In this document: one piece after another, positions 8,730-19,030 of the stretch
Position numbering within the stretch: position 1 is the first letter of the stretch
Layout of the letters: each line of letters opens with the position of its first letter
Assembly (NCBI GenBank): GCA_030645675.1
Contig: JAUSLQ010000141.1
Coordinates: 1 to 38,873 of the forward strand
DNA: 38,873 bases
Direction of reading: 5' to 3'
DNA from: Actinomycetota bacterium
GTDB lineage: Bacteria; Actinomycetota; Acidimicrobiia; Acidimicrobiales; Ilumatobacteraceae
The notes under the pieces: generated by a model
The model's database searches: none
Told to the model about the DNA's origin: nothing
The model's input: the letters and a program-made list of their open reading frames with translations, nothing else
Program-made: the position numbers and the translations under genes

Positions 8730-9920
8730 ATGTCGTACCAGTTCGCCTCACGCACCAACGGCCTCCGCTCGTCTGCCATACGCGACCTGCTGAAGGTGAC
8801 CGAGATGGAGGACATGCTGTCGCTCGCCGGTGGCCTGCCCACCCCCGACAGCTTCCCGCTGCCGGATCTGCGCCGCGAGGCCGACCGGTTGCTCAGCGAG
8901 TACGGCCCGCGCGTCGTGCAGTACAGCGCCACCGACGGCGTCGTCGAGCTGCGCACCTGGATCGCCGAGCAGTACGCCGCCCAGCTGGGCCGGCCCATTG
9001 CGGTGGAGGGCCAGATCGTGGTCACCCACGGTTCACAGCAGGCCCTCGACCTGCTGGCCAAGGTGCTCATCGACCCGGGCGACGTTGTCGTGTCCGAGTC
9101 GCCCGCCTACCTGGGCGCAGTGCAGTCGATGGAGCTGTTCCAGCCACGCTTCGAGGTGATCCCCGGTGACCAGGACGGCATGCAGGTGGAACTGCTCGCC
9201 GAGCGCCTCGCCGCCGGCCTGCGGCCGAAGCTGGTGTACGTGGTGCCCAACTTCCACAACCCGTCGGGCGCCACCATGTCATTGCCCCGACGACAACAGC
9301 TCGCCGCGCTGGCCGACCAGTACGAGCTGCTGGTCGTGGAAGACGACCCGTATGGTGCCATCCGCTTCAGCGGCGAGCCGCTGCCGGCCGTCGCCAGCTT
9401 CACCGACCGGGTGGTGCACCTCAGCACGTTCTCCAAGATCGTCGCGCCAGGTTTCCGGGTCGGCTGGATGATCGGACCTGCAGAGGTGATGTCGTGGGTG
9501 GCCCGCGCCAAGCAGGCAGCCGACCTGCACACGTCGACCTTCGCCCAGCTCCTGCTCGTCAACGTCGTCCGCCAGCCGGGCTGGCTCGATGCGCAGAAGG
9601 CGCGCATCGTGCCGATGTACCGCGAGCGCTGCACAGCGCTGGCCGATGCGCTCGACGCCACGCTCGACGAGCGCATCACCTTCCACCGGCCGGACGGTGG
9701 CATGTTCCTGTGGACCGAGTTCGCCGACATCACCGACACGAAGGTGCTCCTCCAACGGGCTGTCGAGCAGGGCGTCGCGTTCGTGCCCGGCAGCGCGTTC
9801 ACCATCGACCAGCGCCCCGACGCGAAGGCACGGCTGTCGTACTCCACGCTCGCACCTGCCCAGCTGGAGGAAGCCGTGGCCCGCCTGGGGCGTGCCCTAG
9901 CACTGACCGGCCACCGCTGA
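8730..9920 (+). CDS. PLP-dependent aminotransferase (2-aminoadipate-transaminase/MocR-like class)
   Basis: ISLAGG-like LSLAGGLPTPDSFP, QYSATDGVVELR, VTHGSQQALDLLAK, HNPSGATMS, EDDPYGAIRF, LSTFSKIVAPGFRVGW. Confidence 0.93.
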   Translation: MSYQFASRTNGLRSSAIRDLLKVTEMEDMLSLAGGLPTPDSFPLPDLRREADRLLSEYGPRVVQYSATDGVVELRTWIAEQYAAQLGRPIAVEGQIVVTHGSQQALDLLAKVLIDPGDVVVSESPAYLGAVQSMELFQPRFEVIPGDQDGMQVELLAERLAAGLRPKLVYVVPNFHNPSGATMSLPRRQQLAALADQYELLVVEDDPYGAIRFSGEPLPAVASFTDRVVHLSTFSKIVAPGFRVGWMIGPAEVMSWVARAKQAADLHTSTFAQLLLVNVVRQPGWLDAQKARIVPMYRERCTALADALDATLDERITFHRPDGGMFLWTEFADITDTKVLLQRAVEQGVAFVPGSAFTIDQRPDAKARLSYSTLAPAQLEEAVARLGRALALTGHR

Positions 9921-10029
9921 GGCACTGACCTCGGCCTGACGAAGGCCTCTGCCCCCGCCCGTCGAAGTGGCGGACGATGACAGTGGAGCGCGCTGGCGCG
10001 TGCAACCGAAGAGCGTGAAGGAGATCGCC

Positions 10030-12231
10030 ATGCGAGTCCTCACCCACACGATCGAGAAGATCCAGCCGAGTAGCGGTTCGATGCCCGCGGACTTGTTCGA
10101 GCAGGTATTGGCAGGTCACGGGCTCACCCGGCGGCAGGTGTTCCAGCTGTGCGAACTGGCCGGCCTCGCCGCGGCGGCCACCGCGTGTGGCGGGGACGGC
10201 GACAGCGCGACGAGCAGCTCGGCAGCCACGTCCACCACGGCCGGGGCCACCACCTCCACGGTGCCTGCGACGTCGACCACCGCTGCCCCTCCCACCACAG
10301 AGGGTCAGATCGCCTCGACCCCACCCCCCACGCGAGCGATCTCCACCAAGTGGGCACCGTTCGACGACGCAGGCACCGAGGAGAGAGAAGCCGGCCTGTA
10401 CAGCTCGGCCACCGGCAGCGCCGACAAGTTCAGCGGCAACCTCGACGCCGACGCGTACGCCAAGGTGTCGAGCGGCGCCCAGGGCGCCGCCGCCAGCGCG
10501 GAAGCATGGGTGCGCTGGAGCTACACCCATCCGTCGAGCGCTCCGCTCGTGCGCGCCGCGCCGCAACTCGCGTTCACCACCGACACGGGCGAAGCGGCCA
10601 TTGCGTCCGACGCCGAGAACGGTGGAGGGTCGTACCTGGTCGTGTTGTTCAGCAGGGTGATCGACACCACCGACGGCACCGAGGTTCGGTTCCCCGTCAG
10701 GCGCGAGGGCGCCGCCCGGGTGCTGAACCTCGACCCACTCACCCAATCCCACGACTTCGAGCAGGCGTGCGGCGTGGTGTTCCAGCCGGGGCACGCCTAT
10801 CGCATCGACGCACTGCTGACCGTCCGCGCAGACGTCTTCAGCGCGGCTGGGGTGGAAGTGACCGCCTACCACGGCCCATCGGGAGGCGGAAACGGAGAGG
10901 CATCGAAGTCCTACTCGGCAACCGTGCAGAGCATCACGCTGGTGACGATGGAGCCGCCCTGGGTGCGCACGATGATCAAGTCGCTGTTCGAACCCGCTCG
11001 CGACACCTACGACAGCTACGAGGAGGCGCTCGCCGACGTCTCCGGGCGTGGCTACTTCGAGGCGGGGGCGCAGGTCGAGCTGGCCGCCGGTGGCAGCTTC
11101 CAGCCGGGCTTGTCGTCGATCACGATCACCGCGCTCGATGCGAAGATCGTCCAGCTGCGCAACTGCCCGTTGAGCTACGCGATCAACGCCGCCGGCGACA
11201 CCGCAGTGCTCACGCTGCCTCCGCCGGCACTGCTGCCACTGGAGGGCAAGACCTGGCGCTTCGTGGTGGTGCTCGACCCCGAGTACCTCACCGTTGCCGC
11301 TGGGCGCAGCGACATCGCCGTGCCGGTGTTCCGCCCATGGTTCGACATGATGCTCGACCTCGAGGTGGCGGCGCAGGCGCAGCGGGCGTCGCGGCCGGCC
11401 GGCGTCGGCCCCTCGGTCGACGCTGGGCCCGCCGCTGGAATCGAGCGCCGAGGAACCACCGTCAGCGCGCAGGAGTTCTTCAACCCCAGCCACTGGTGCC
11501 TGGCGCTTCCTGCCAGCCAGTTCCGCGCCCTCACGGCCACGGACGGACGCAGCACGATGCCCGAGTACGCGCAGCCGCTGCCCGTGCTGGTCTACACGCC
11601 GGCCGACGTCGCTGCCCCGGAGTGGAACGACAAGGCGCTGGCGGTCACCGTCGAGCCGATGCCCACCTGGGCGCCGCGCACCTGGCAGTTCAGCACCGAG
11701 CCGTGGGTCATCGTCACGATCCTCGATCTGTGGAACATCTTCTACTGGAGCTGCGCCCACCCCGTGGTAGCCGAGTTCGGAATGGAGCTGTGCGCCAACC
11801 CGGAGTTCGTGCAACTGTTGCAGCGGGTGGGCGAGTCGTCGGAGGACTACCGCCGGTACCTCGATGGCCTCTACTGGCTCACACCGGTGCCGGGTGTGGC
11901 GATCAAGCTCACCGACCTGCCCGAAACGCTGACCGCGGGCTTGACGTCGGGTGGGCCGCTGTACGTCAACGTCGCAGGCGTGCTGGTACCGCTCGTGGTG
12001 TTCCTCTCCCGACGGCTGCGCCGGTTCATCCGCCACGTCGTGGTGCTCGACACGCTGCAGACGGCCTGGGCGGCCGTACGTCCCCGCCAGCAGCACACGC
12101 TCACCCTGGCCGGCCATGTCTCCAACGGGACGCTGGACGACGACGACTTCGACCAGCACACCTACACCGTGCTGATGGACTACGTGCCTGCACTGCAACC
12201 GTGGTCGCTGCAGGAGCCGATCGCCCTGTGA
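10030..12231 (+). CDS. Exported (lipo)protein of unknown function, Ser/Thr-rich linker after N-terminus
   Basis: TRRQVFQLCELAGLAAAATACGGD suggests twin-Arg plus lipobox, followed by low-complexity TSTTAGATTSTVPATSTT; no recognised catalytic domain. Confidence 0.7.
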   Translation: MRVLTHTIEKIQPSSGSMPADLFEQVLAGHGLTRRQVFQLCELAGLAAAATACGGDGDSATSSSAATSTTAGATTSTVPATSTTAAPPTTEGQIASTPPPTRAISTKWAPFDDAGTEEREAGLYSSATGSADKFSGNLDADAYAKVSSGAQGAAASAEAWVRWSYTHPSSAPLVRAAPQLAFTTDTGEAAIASDAENGGGSYLVVLFSRVIDTTDGTEVRFPVRREGAARVLNLDPLTQSHDFEQACGVVFQPGHAYRIDALLTVRADVFSAAGVEVTAYHGPSGGGNGEASKSYSATVQSITLVTMEPPWVRTMIKSLFEPARDTYDSYEEALADVSGRGYFEAGAQVELAAGGSFQPGLSSITITALDAKIVQLRNCPLSYAINAAGDTAVLTLPPPALLPLEGKTWRFVVVLDPEYLTVAAGRSDIAVPVFRPWFDMMLDLEVAAQAQRASRPAGVGPSVDAGPAAGIERRGTTVSAQEFFNPSHWCLALPASQFRALTATDGRSTMPEYAQPLPVLVYTPADVAAPEWNDKALAVTVEPMPTWAPRTWQFSTEPWVIVTILDLWNIFYWSCAHPVVAEFGMELCANPEFVQLLQRVGESSEDYRRYLDGLYWLTPVPGVAIKLTDLPETLTAGLTSGGPLYVNVAGVLVPLVVFLSRRLRRFIRHVVVLDTLQTAWAAVRPRQQHTLTLAGHVSNGTLDDDDFDQHTYTVLMDYVPALQPWSLQEPIAL

Positions 12232-13847
12232 CCGGCCTGCGGGTGCCCATCGCTCTACGTCGGAGCCTCCCTCGCGTGTTCGGCCGGCGCAACCGGAACC
12301 GCTGGCCAACCGGCGGCATCGCCGCCGGTCTTGCCTCAGTCGTGTTGGTGGCCGCCTGTGCCGCAGCGGGCTCCACGCCCAGCGACGACGGCAGCGTCGC
12401 TGCCGGCAGCGTCGCTGCCGGCAAGGTTCCGCCGAGCGACAGCACGACCATCGAGACCGTGGCGTCGCCCGTGCGCCTGGTCTTCCTCGGTGACGTGATG
12501 TTGGGCCGACACGTCGCCGCAGTCGCCGAACTCGACCCCGGGAGCATCTTCGAGCATCTCCGTCCCACGCTGGTCGCCGCGGATCTGGCACTGGCGAACC
12601 TGGAGTCGCCGCTGACCAGCCGGGCGCACATCGGCTCTGGCATCGCCCTCGAAGCCGACCCGTCAGCGGCGCCACTGCTCGCGTCAGCCGGCATCGACAT
12701 CGTCGACCTGGCGAACAACCATGCGACCGACGCCGGCCCGGAGACTGTGCTCGACACGTTGGACGCAACCAGCGCAGCGGGAGTTCGCGCGGTGGGCGCC
12801 GGTGCCGACGACATCGCCGCTGCCGCCCCGTTGATCGTCGACGTCGACGGCGTCCGGGTCGGCATCGTCGCCTTCGACCTCGCTGGGGGCACGGCGGCCG
12901 GTGCCGAGAGCCCCGGGGTGAACGGATGGGACCCTGTTGCCGCCGAGCGGGCTGTGCGGGCGCTGCGCCTGGAGGCCGATGTCGTGATCGTCGGCCTGCA
13001 CGGCGGGGTGGAGTACCTGCCACAGCCCGACCCGGTGCTGCAGCGCGTTGCCGGTGAGCTGGCCATGTGGGGCGCTGACGTGGTGTGGGGGCACGGCGCT
13101 CACGTCGCCTACCCCACGACCACCACCGTGGGCGGCCGGCCGGCGGTGATAGCGCACGGCCTCGGCAACGCACTGTTCGACCAGCGGCTGCCCGGCACCT
13201 CTGAAGGCTTGGTGCTGGAGGTGCTGGTCGATGCCAATGGCGTCGTCGCACAGCGCACCGGCCGCGTGGCCATCGACGCCGGCCGAACCTCGTTCGCCGG
13301 TTGGGGCCTGCCCGCTGGCGATGCGGTCGCGTTGGCCAACGAGTGGTGGTCGCCCGTAAGGGTGATTGCCGAGCAGCCCGCACCGCCGTGCGCCGAGATG
13401 GACATCGACGCCATCTTCCGCCGGCTGCCCGCCGGAGCGACGGTGTTGAGCAGCGCCTGCGGGGACGTCACCGGCAGCGGCGGCAACGAACTGGTCGTGG
13501 CCTATCGCCGGCCGACGAGTGCCGAGACCCTGCAGCGTGCCTTTCCCGGGCGGCAATGGGCCGACTCGCAGGGACTCAGCGCCCACCTGGCGGTGATGTC
13601 GTCCGACGGCAGGATGCTGTGGGGTGCGGCGACGCTGCTCGACCCGGTCGGGCGCGTCACGGTGTGCTCGCACTCGGTGGCCGTCGAACTGACCACTCTC
13701 GACGATCCGGCCGTCACGGCAGTCGGGGCGTGGCGCTGGCGCGAGTTCGGCTTCGCCACCGCGCCGCAACTGCCGGGGCCGGCGTTGTTCAGCTGCGCCG
13801 ACGTGGACGGCGACGGGACGACGGAACCGTACGCCCACCGAACATGA
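12228..13847 (+). CDS. CapA-like (poly-gamma-glutamate synthesis) metallophosphatase, exported, with FG-GAP-like C-terminus
   Basis: LVFLGDVMLGRHV, LALANLESPLTS, IDIVDLANNHATDAG, VIVGLHGGVEYLPQPD, WGHGAHVAYP; C-terminal DVTGSGGNELVV and DVDGDGTTEPY; GTGA overlap with upstream gene. Confidence 0.85.
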   Translation: MTGLRVPIALRRSLPRVFGRRNRNRWPTGGIAAGLASVVLVAACAAAGSTPSDDGSVAAGSVAAGKVPPSDSTTIETVASPVRLVFLGDVMLGRHVAAVAELDPGSIFEHLRPTLVAADLALANLESPLTSRAHIGSGIALEADPSAAPLLASAGIDIVDLANNHATDAGPETVLDTLDATSAAGVRAVGAGADDIAAAAPLIVDVDGVRVGIVAFDLAGGTAAGAESPGVNGWDPVAAERAVRALRLEADVVIVGLHGGVEYLPQPDPVLQRVAGELAMWGADVVWGHGAHVAYPTTTTVGGRPAVIAHGLGNALFDQRLPGTSEGLVLEVLVDANGVVAQRTGRVAIDAGRTSFAGWGLPAGDAVALANEWWSPVRVIAEQPAPPCAEMDIDAIFRRLPAGATVLSSACGDVTGSGGNELVVAYRRPTSAETLQRAFPGRQWADSQGLSAHLAVMSSDGRMLWGAATLLDPVGRVTVCSHSVAVELTTLDDPAVTAVGAWRWREFGFATAPQLPGPALFSCADVDGDGTTEPYAHRT

Positions 13848-13858
13848 AAGGACCCACC

Positions 13859-16099
13859 ATGAGTCATCGAGCAGATCCCAGCCGCCGCCGCATCGCCGCC
13901 CTCGTCGCCTGCACCGTGCTGGCGGCATGCAGCAGTGGTGGCGTGAGCGGCCCCACGAGCACCGCAACACCCGACTCTGGCGCGGCGACCACGTCGACCA
14001 GTGCCGCCGCCTCGTCGACCACCACCACGACCGTCGCCACCGCTGCCCCGAACACGCTGACGCTGCGCAAGTTGGACCCGTTCGGCGCGTACACCTGGGT
14101 ACCCCCGCTGGCCGGCGACACACCCTACGCCGGGCCCGCAACGCCGCAATCGCTCGCCGACGTGTTGCTGGTGGACGCCCAACTGCCGCTGCTGGATGAC
14201 AGCGAGCTGGTTGCACTTCTGGAACAGAACGGCTTCGTCGTGCAGGCAGGCCGGCTCCAGTACTTCCACAACCTGTACAAGAGCGCCTCCTACGAGTACC
14301 TCCCCCAATTCGTGACCACCGATTCGATGTATCACACGTGGCACCTCGTCTTCGACAAGGTGTTGCGCGACATCGAGCAACAGCGGCTGCTGCCGATCCT
14401 GGAGCGGATGCTGAGCGCCGCCGTACCGGCCGCACGGGCCCAGCAAGAGCTCCTCGCGGGCACCGCACTCGCGGAGGACGCCGAGCGAGCGACCGCCTAC
14501 TACGAGGCGGCGGCAGAACTGCTCGGCCTCGGTCTGGGCACCACCTCGGACCGTGCCGCGCAGGAAGTCGCGCTGGCCACCGCCGCAGTGGGTGTGGAGC
14601 GGTCGCCGATCTCCGGGGTCGGCGAGTGCCTGTTCCCGGAGAAGTTCGACGGGTGCGTCGACTACAGCTTGTTCCTGCCTCGCGGCCACTACACCCGCAC
14701 CGCCGAGCTGCGGCGGTACTTCGCCGGCATGTCGCTGCTGGGCCAGGAGTTCTTCGGGCTCAGCGCGAGTGCCGACGCAGTCGTGCCAGGGCTCCTCGTC
14801 ACCCGAGTGCTCGTGACCAATCCGGCGCTGATGGCCGACTGGACGGCGCTCTACGAGCCGACCGCGTTCCTGGTCGGGCTCGCCGACGACGTCACGCCTG
14901 CCGAGGTGGCCACCGCCACCGACGCAGTGCTGCCGGGCTGGCGTGACGACCCGGCCGTGCTGGCGGGCGTCGACACCCGCGCTGTCGCCGACGCCGTGTT
15001 GGCTGCCCACCCCACCAGGATCGACCCTGAGCGCGCCGGCATCCGGTTGATGGGAGCGCGCTTCACGCTCGACGCGTTTGTGCTCGATCAGCTCGCATGG
15101 CCGAACGTCGGCACGGAGACCCATTCCCGGGTGGACCTGTCGGCGCTCGACGTCGCCGCTGCGCTGGGGTCCGAGCTCGCACGCGACACCCAGCTCGCCG
15201 ACGGGCAGGGCGCATTCGAGCACTACGAGAGCCAGTTGGCGGCGATGACCGAGCTCGTCGACAGCCGCCGGCCCGACGACTGGGCCGGCACCGTGTACGA
15301 CGCCTGGTTGGTCGCACTCGAATCTCAGCTGGCCGCACGCAACGCTGCCTACCCCGACTTCATGCAGACCCCCGCCTGGGCGGCAAAGTCGCTGCAGACC
15401 GCGCTTGCGTCGTACACAGAGCTGAAGCACGACACCATCCTCTACGCCAAGCAGGGCTCTGCCGGCGAGGGTGAAGGGCCGGAACCGCCGCCGTTCACCC
15501 CCCGCCACTGGGTGGAACCCGACCCGGTCGCGTTCGCACGGTTGGCCAGCGCCGCTTCGCTGCTGGGCGATGGCATGGCCTCGCGAGGGCTGCTGACCGA
15601 CACCGACATCACCACCATCGACGCGTTCGTCGAGCTGACGTCGTGGCTCGCCGGCATTGCGACGCGTGAGCTGGCGGGGCAGGTGGCCACTGACGAGGAG
15701 AACGCACGGTTGGGTTCCATCGGCTCGGAGCTGGAGTACCTCTGGTTCGCCTCCGCCGATGCCGATGCCGTGGAAGGTCAGCCCGTCGCGTCGTACGAGG
15801 ACAGCGACGCCGTCGTCGCCGACATCTACCGCTCGTCGTTCGCCTACCTCGAGCTGGGAACCGGCTTCGTCGACACCATCTACGTCATCGTCCCGATCGG
15901 CGACGGCCGATTCGAGCTCGCGGTCGGCGCCGTGTCGTCGTACTACGAGTTCCGGCGGCCCTCGACGGAGCTGCGCCTCACCGACGAGGAGTGGCGGGCG
16001 TTGTTGTCGCAGAGTGCTGCGCCCGTCGAGCGCCCCTCGTGGCAGAACGTCTTCCTCGTCGGAGCGCCCATTGCCGACGAGCCCGTACCGGCGCAGTGA
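13859..16099 (+). CDS. DUF3160-like lipoprotein
   Basis: Signal peptide with lipobox VLAACSSGG; FVTTDSMYHTWHLVFDKVLRDIE typical of DUF3160-type proteins. Confidence 0.8.
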   Translation: MSHRADPSRRRIAALVACTVLAACSSGGVSGPTSTATPDSGAATTSTSAAASSTTTTTVATAAPNTLTLRKLDPFGAYTWVPPLAGDTPYAGPATPQSLADVLLVDAQLPLLDDSELVALLEQNGFVVQAGRLQYFHNLYKSASYEYLPQFVTTDSMYHTWHLVFDKVLRDIEQQRLLPILERMLSAAVPAARAQQELLAGTALAEDAERATAYYEAAAELLGLGLGTTSDRAAQEVALATAAVGVERSPISGVGECLFPEKFDGCVDYSLFLPRGHYTRTAELRRYFAGMSLLGQEFFGLSASADAVVPGLLVTRVLVTNPALMADWTALYEPTAFLVGLADDVTPAEVATATDAVLPGWRDDPAVLAGVDTRAVADAVLAAHPTRIDPERAGIRLMGARFTLDAFVLDQLAWPNVGTETHSRVDLSALDVAAALGSELARDTQLADGQGAFEHYESQLAAMTELVDSRRPDDWAGTVYDAWLVALESQLAARNAAYPDFMQTPAWAAKSLQTALASYTELKHDTILYAKQGSAGEGEGPEPPPFTPRHWVEPDPVAFARLASAASLLGDGMASRGLLTDTDITTIDAFVELTSWLAGIATRELAGQVATDEENARLGSIGSELEYLWFASADADAVEGQPVASYEDSDAVVADIYRSSFAYLELGTGFVDTIYVIVPIGDGRFELAVGAVSSYYEFRRPSTELRLTDEEWRALLSQSAAPVERPSWQNVFLVGAPIADEPVPAQ

Positions 16100-16106
16100 C
16101 CCGCCG

Positions 16107-17546
16107 TCAGCGAGGGATGATCGTGCCCATGTTCATCACCCCGTTGGGGTCGTAGGCCCGCTTCAAGGCCTCCAGCATCGGGTAGGACGAGCCGTACTCG
16201 TCCTTCACCCACCGCGCGCGGGCCTTGCCGATGCCGTGGTGGTGCACGATCGAGCCGCCCAGCCGCAGCGTCTCCTCGCAGATGATCGCGATGATCGGGA
16301 AGTAGAACTCGTCGTTCTCGTCCTGCGGCTCGCAATCGATGTCGTAGAAGTAGTTGAAGTACATGTTGGTGCCGTTGATGTAGCTGTGCGACGAGTGCCC
16401 GCCCAACAGCGTGATGCCCCTGATCTCGGCTCGGATGCGGGGCAGCACGGCCTCGTAGATGTCGTTGATCGTGCTCCAGTCGGCGGAGATCTCCGTCGTG
16501 CGGTTCACGTTGCGCGTGGTGCGGATGCGTTCGTCTTCGCGGGCCACCTTGTCGGGGCCCCACACCAGGTCGTCGAACCACTCCTGGATCAACGCCGGCT
16601 CCACCGGTACGCAGCCGGGGTGGCGGGCCACGATCTCGCGAATGCCCTCGGCCGTCGCCGTGCTGATGCCGGCGTTGCCCTCGGTCATGAACAGCACGAT
16701 GCAGTCGTCGGGCGCGGCGACGTGGGAGAAGTGCAACTGCCCGTCCTCGAAGTCGTACAGGCGGGCGACGCTGGGCTTGTAACCGGCCACCATCACCTCG
16801 CGCAGCACCTCGAAGCCTTCCTTCATCTCCTTCAGCGTCCAGCCGAGGAAGATGTTGTTCTCCGGCGTGTAGGGGAACAGCTTCACCGTCACCTCGGTGA
16901 TGAAGCACAGCGCACCCTCGTTGCCGATCACGATGTGGCGGATGTCGGGGCCGGCGGCACGACGGGGCACGTTCTTGATGCGCGACACCTGGCCCCCCGG
17001 GAACACCACCTCGCAGCCCACCACCATGTCTTCGATGCCGCCGTAGAGCGTGGAGAACTGGCCGATGCTGCGGGTGGCAACCAGGCCTCCCATGCTCGCG
17101 ATCGGCTTCGACTGCGGCGAGTGGCCGGTGGTGAGGCCGTGCTCCCGCACCGCGTCTTCCAGCAACTGGAGCGGCACCCCGCACTGCGCCGTCGCCTGCA
17201 TGTTGTACGGGTCGACCTTGATGATGCGGTTCATCAACCCGCCGTCGAGCACGATCGAGTTCTCCACCGGTGTCTCCAACCCGCCCTCGGTCGCCGTCCC
17301 GCCGGTGCGCGAGACCACGTTCACCCCGTGCGCATCCGCGAACTCCAACACGGCCGCGGCCTCGGCGGTGCTGCTCACCATCGCCACCGCGGCGGGCAGC
17401 GGCATCGTGTACACCCCGAAGATGCTCTGCAGCTTGCGAAAGTTGTCGATGCTGCGCTGCTGCAACGTCTGCTCGTCGGTGACGACGCGCTCGTTGCCCA
17501 GGATCTGCTGCAGGTGTTCGACGATCTCGGCTCGGGTCAGCGGCAT
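16107..17546 (-). CDS. FAD-linked oxidase (PCMH-type; alkyl-DHAP synthase / GlcD-like)
   Basis: VVSRTGGTATEGG, HSPQSKPIASMGGLVATRSIGQFSTLYGGIEDMVVG, and C-terminal GGSIVHHHGIGKARARW. Confidence 0.85.
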   Translation of the reverse strand: MPLTRAEIVEHLQQILGNERVVTDEQTLQQRSIDNFRKLQSIFGVYTMPLPAAVAMVSSTAEAAAVLEFADAHGVNVVSRTGGTATEGGLETPVENSIVLDGGLMNRIIKVDPYNMQATAQCGVPLQLLEDAVREHGLTTGHSPQSKPIASMGGLVATRSIGQFSTLYGGIEDMVVGCEVVFPGGQVSRIKNVPRRAAGPDIRHIVIGNEGALCFITEVTVKLFPYTPENNIFLGWTLKEMKEGFEVLREVMVAGYKPSVARLYDFEDGQLHFSHVAAPDDCIVLFMTEGNAGISTATAEGIREIVARHPGCVPVEPALIQEWFDDLVWGPDKVAREDERIRTTRNVNRTTEISADWSTINDIYEAVLPRIRAEIRGITLLGGHSSHSYINGTNMYFNYFYDIDCEPQDENDEFYFPIIAIICEETLRLGGSIVHHHGIGKARARWVKDEYGSSYPMLEALKRAYDPNGVMNMGTIIPR

Positions 17547-17570
17547 GAGGGGCCTTTCTGGGGCGGGTGC

Positions 17571-19007
17571 TCAGTGGAAGATCGGGTACGCGCGCTCGAA
17601 CAGAGCGTCGGTGTGATCGCGGATGTCGTGGTACACGGTGGTGGCCATGCGCTCGTACACGGCGGTGTTGGCCGGGTCGGGCGCGAATGTCTCGCGGCCC
17701 TTCACCATCGCGGCAGCGGCGGCCTCGATGCCGGGGTGCACTCCTGCAGCTGATGCGGCGCAGATCGCCGCACCGAGCGCCGCTCCGCCCCCGTCGACGC
17801 TGCGCGACGCAGGAATGCCGAACACGTCGGCGAAGATGCTCATGAACAGCGGGCTGTTGCCGCCCCCGCCGGAAACCACGATCTCGTTCAGCGAGATGCC
17901 CAGCTCGGCACACATCGCCTGCACGTGGTGGTGCATCGTCAGCGCAATGGCCTCCATGATCGAGCGGTACACGTGGCCGCGTGAGTGGCGGGCGTCGAAG
18001 CCCAGCATGATGCCCTTGCGGAACGGCTTGTCGGTGGTGGCCAGCCAATCCAGCACGGTCATCAGGCCGTCGCTGCCGGCGGGCACCTGAGCGGCCTCGC
18101 GCTCGAGGTACGCCTCGCGGCCGAGACCCGACGACGCTGCCCGTTCGGCCACCTCCGGGCCGAGCAGATCGAGGAACCAGGTCAGCGTCCACATGCCGCG
18201 CCGCACACCGTTGCTCTCGTACAGGTACCGGTGGGGCATGCACGCGAAGTTCGTCCAGAACGCCGTCGACTGCTGGTGGTTCTCGTGCCCGTGCACCATC
18301 GCCGCGATGTAGGTGCCCAGCGACACCATCGCGGTCGTTTCGTCGAGCGAGCCGCAGCCCAACATCTCCACGGCCTTGTCGTTGGCCGTGGCCACCACCG
18401 GCACACCGGCAGGAAGGCCGGTTGCGGCCGCAGCCTCGTCGGTGAGCGGGCCGATCACGTCGCCGGGCAACAGCAGCTCGGGCAGCATGTCGCGAGTGAC
18501 GCCGAACTGCGCGTACAGCGACGGGTCGTCGCTCCACTGCCAGCTGTCGGTGTCGATCGGCCACTGCAGCAGGATGTTGTTGGCCGCGGTGTCGCGGAAC
18601 CGGCCGGTGAAGCGGTGGGCGAGATACCCCGAGGAGGTCGTGGCGTAGCGCACCGTCGGGTCTGCCGGCAGGTAGGGCTGGTACGCCCGGTCGTCCATCC
18701 AGCTGATCAGGGGCTCGGCCAGCGACCCGTCGCCGTGCAGGAACGCCTTGCAGCAGCGGATCGGGCACAGCCCGACGCCCACGATCTCGCCTGGTTCGCC
18801 GGCGAACCCGGCCATCGCCTGCCGGCTGGCGGCGGCGATGGCGTCCCACAGGTCGTCGCCGGGGTGCACTGCCACCCCGTGTTGCGGGCGGTCCATCGGC
18901 TGCAGCGGCTGCCGGCCGCGGGCAACCGCGTTGCCTGCAGCGTCGTACACGACCACCTTGGCGCTCTGTGTGCCGCAGTCGACACCGACGAGGTAGGGCC
19001 CGCTCAT
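17571..19007 (-). CDS. FGGY-family carbohydrate kinase
   Basis: YLVGVDCGTQSAKVVVYDAAG N-terminal ATPase motif; NEIVVSGGGGNSPLFMSIFADVFGIPASRS C-terminal FGGY motif. Confidence 0.92.
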   Translation of the reverse strand: MSGPYLVGVDCGTQSAKVVVYDAAGNAVARGRQPLQPMDRPQHGVAVHPGDDLWDAIAAASRQAMAGFAGEPGEIVGVGLCPIRCCKAFLHGDGSLAEPLISWMDDRAYQPYLPADPTVRYATTSSGYLAHRFTGRFRDTAANNILLQWPIDTDSWQWSDDPSLYAQFGVTRDMLPELLLPGDVIGPLTDEAAAATGLPAGVPVVATANDKAVEMLGCGSLDETTAMVSLGTYIAAMVHGHENHQQSTAFWTNFACMPHRYLYESNGVRRGMWTLTWFLDLLGPEVAERAASSGLGREAYLEREAAQVPAGSDGLMTVLDWLATTDKPFRKGIMLGFDARHSRGHVYRSIMEAIALTMHHHVQAMCAELGISLNEIVVSGGGGNSPLFMSIFADVFGIPASRSVDGGGAALGAAICAASAAGVHPGIEAAAAAMVKGRETFAPDPANTAVYERMATTVYHDIRDHTDALFERAYPIFH

Positions 19008-19030
19008 GGTGCTCGCACCCTGCGCCCGCG

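Noticed and set aside
12391-12425. Two 15-bp repeats ggcagcgtcgctgcc in the CapA-like gene
   Set aside because: Short in-frame linker repeat (GSVAAGSVAAG) in a low-complexity segment; little beyond linker variation.
9799-13383. 1194-aa minus-strand ORF
   Set aside because: Arg/Pro/His-rich antisense shadow of well-supported plus-strand genes in high-GC DNA.
15943-18849. 968-aa minus-strand ORF
   Set aside because: Wrong-frame shadow over the DUF3160-like, FAD-oxidase and FGGY-kinase genes; composition is Arg/Gly/His-rich without motifs.
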